Shown in pieces: positions 63,727 through 64,000 of a DNA stretch of 64,000 nt. The notes under the pieces are model-generated. The model did not search any database. It was not told the origin of the DNA and was given only the letters and a program-made list of their open reading frames with translations. Source of the DNA: Lewinellaceae bacterium. GTDB taxonomy: Bacteria > Bacteroidota > Bacteroidia > Chitinophagales > Saprospiraceae. Positions within the stretch are counted from its first letter, which is position 1. Each line of letters begins with the position of its first letter. A program made the position numbers and the translations under genes. The DNA lies in contig JACJYI010000007.1 in assembly GCA_020636225.1 (NCBI GenBank), positions 62,001-126,000 on the forward strand. The letters run 5' to 3'.

Positions 63727-64000
63727 ATGTCTATTCGAACCTTCCTGGCTGCCGTTGCAGCCCTTCTCTGCCTTGCTCCCCTCAGTGGCCAGACCCCCTG
63801 GGTCAGGACCGACCGGGCCTTTATCACCGCCCAAACCGGGGATGCCTATGTCATGCCCCATACAGGTGACTTCTACCAATTGGATTTCTCGCAATTGGTC
63901 CAGTCCCTGCAACAGGGGGCCAACACCATCCTCCTGCCGGACGCCCAGGGCCAGCTCATCGAGTTCGACGTCCAGTTCAGCCGGGTGGCCGAACCGGGTT
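63727..64000 (+). CDS. Secreted protein, N-terminal part only (cut by window end)
   Basis: At least 91 codons are open to the window edge. Residues 1-20 form a signal peptide (MSIRTFLAAVAALLCLAPLS, then GQ). What follows (DAYVMPHTGDFYQLDFSQLV, TILLPDAQGQLIEFDVQFS) resembles the propeptide start of T9SS-exported reprolysin-like metalloproteases, in which a strand pattern of this type precedes the catalytic domain. The catalytic part lies outside the window, so the identity is tentative. Confidence 0.6.
   Translation, partial: MSIRTFLAAVAALLCLAPLSGQTPWVRTDRAFITAQTGDAYVMPHTGDFYQLDFSQLVQSLQQGANTILLPDAQGQLIEFDVQFSRVAEPG

Overview
The window looks like a Bacteroidota chromosome, most likely from the Saprospiraceae/Lewinella side of the phylum. 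Six or so secreted proteins pair a Sec signal with a type A Por/type IX (T9SS) C-terminal sorting domain. A TonB-dependent receptor carries an N-terminal carboxypeptidase-like domain, candidate -7 boxes fit TAnnTTTG, and an Rnf complex is encoded. The backbone is GC-rich. The stretch from about 37.8 to 61.5 kb is visibly more AT-rich in places.

Layout. 0-9.2 kb (minus strand): a large T9SS-secreted protein, then a tightly packed envelope operon read from 9150 down: MsbA-like ABC exporter, small membrane protein, MurB, outer-membrane barrel, WaaA and the heptose kinase RfaE1. 9.3-9.6 kb: a tiny PAEEA-repeat lipoprotein with promoter and terminator. 9.9-15.8 kb (minus): TerC, DoxX, ApbE, a DnaQ-like exonuclease, two MbnP-type lipoproteins and a di-haem MbnH/MauG-type peroxidase. 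17.5-31.9 kb (minus): one apparent 11-gene operon. It encodes a two-subunit 2-oxoacid:ferredoxin oxidoreductase, two large uncharacterised Fe-S proteins related to pyruvate:ferredoxin oxidoreductase (PFOR), all six Rnf subunits (B, C, D, G, E, A) and a 59-residue Cys-rich membrane protein resembling NqrM. ApbE, needed to flavinylate RnfG and RnfD, lies close by. 32-36.4 kb (plus): a frameshifted TonB receptor and a beta-propeller phytase. 36.4-37.77 kb: a repeat-filled gap.

37.77-61.5 kb is an integrative genomic island inserted in a tRNA-Pro(GGG) gene. A perfect 46-bp copy of the tRNA 3' part lies at 37772-37817, and the intact tRNA (61462-61535) forms the other end. A tyrosine recombinase starts just inside the left end. 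Cargo: a three-gene anti-phage CBASS (Cap5 HNH-SAVED nuclease, cGAS-like nucleotidyltransferase, E2-like protein without E1 or JAB, i.e. type II-short); an excisionase-like gene; a T9SS SBBP-repeat protein; an XRE regulator; and a large secreted cassette. The cassette has a 2303-residue protein, a 736-residue fibronectin-type-III protein, a T9SS protein, a Sec-exported protein ending in an EndoU nuclease toxin domain, and a small probable immunity gene.

61.5-64 kb: tRNA-Pro, tRNA-Val, a T9SS-exported PQQ-type sugar dehydrogenase, and the start of a secreted protein cut by the window edge.

The two most unusual systems are the oxidoreductase-Rnf operon with two PFOR-like proteins that have lost catalytic residues, and the island's extracellular toxin cassette. 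All family assignments come from reading motifs by eye. No database search was run.
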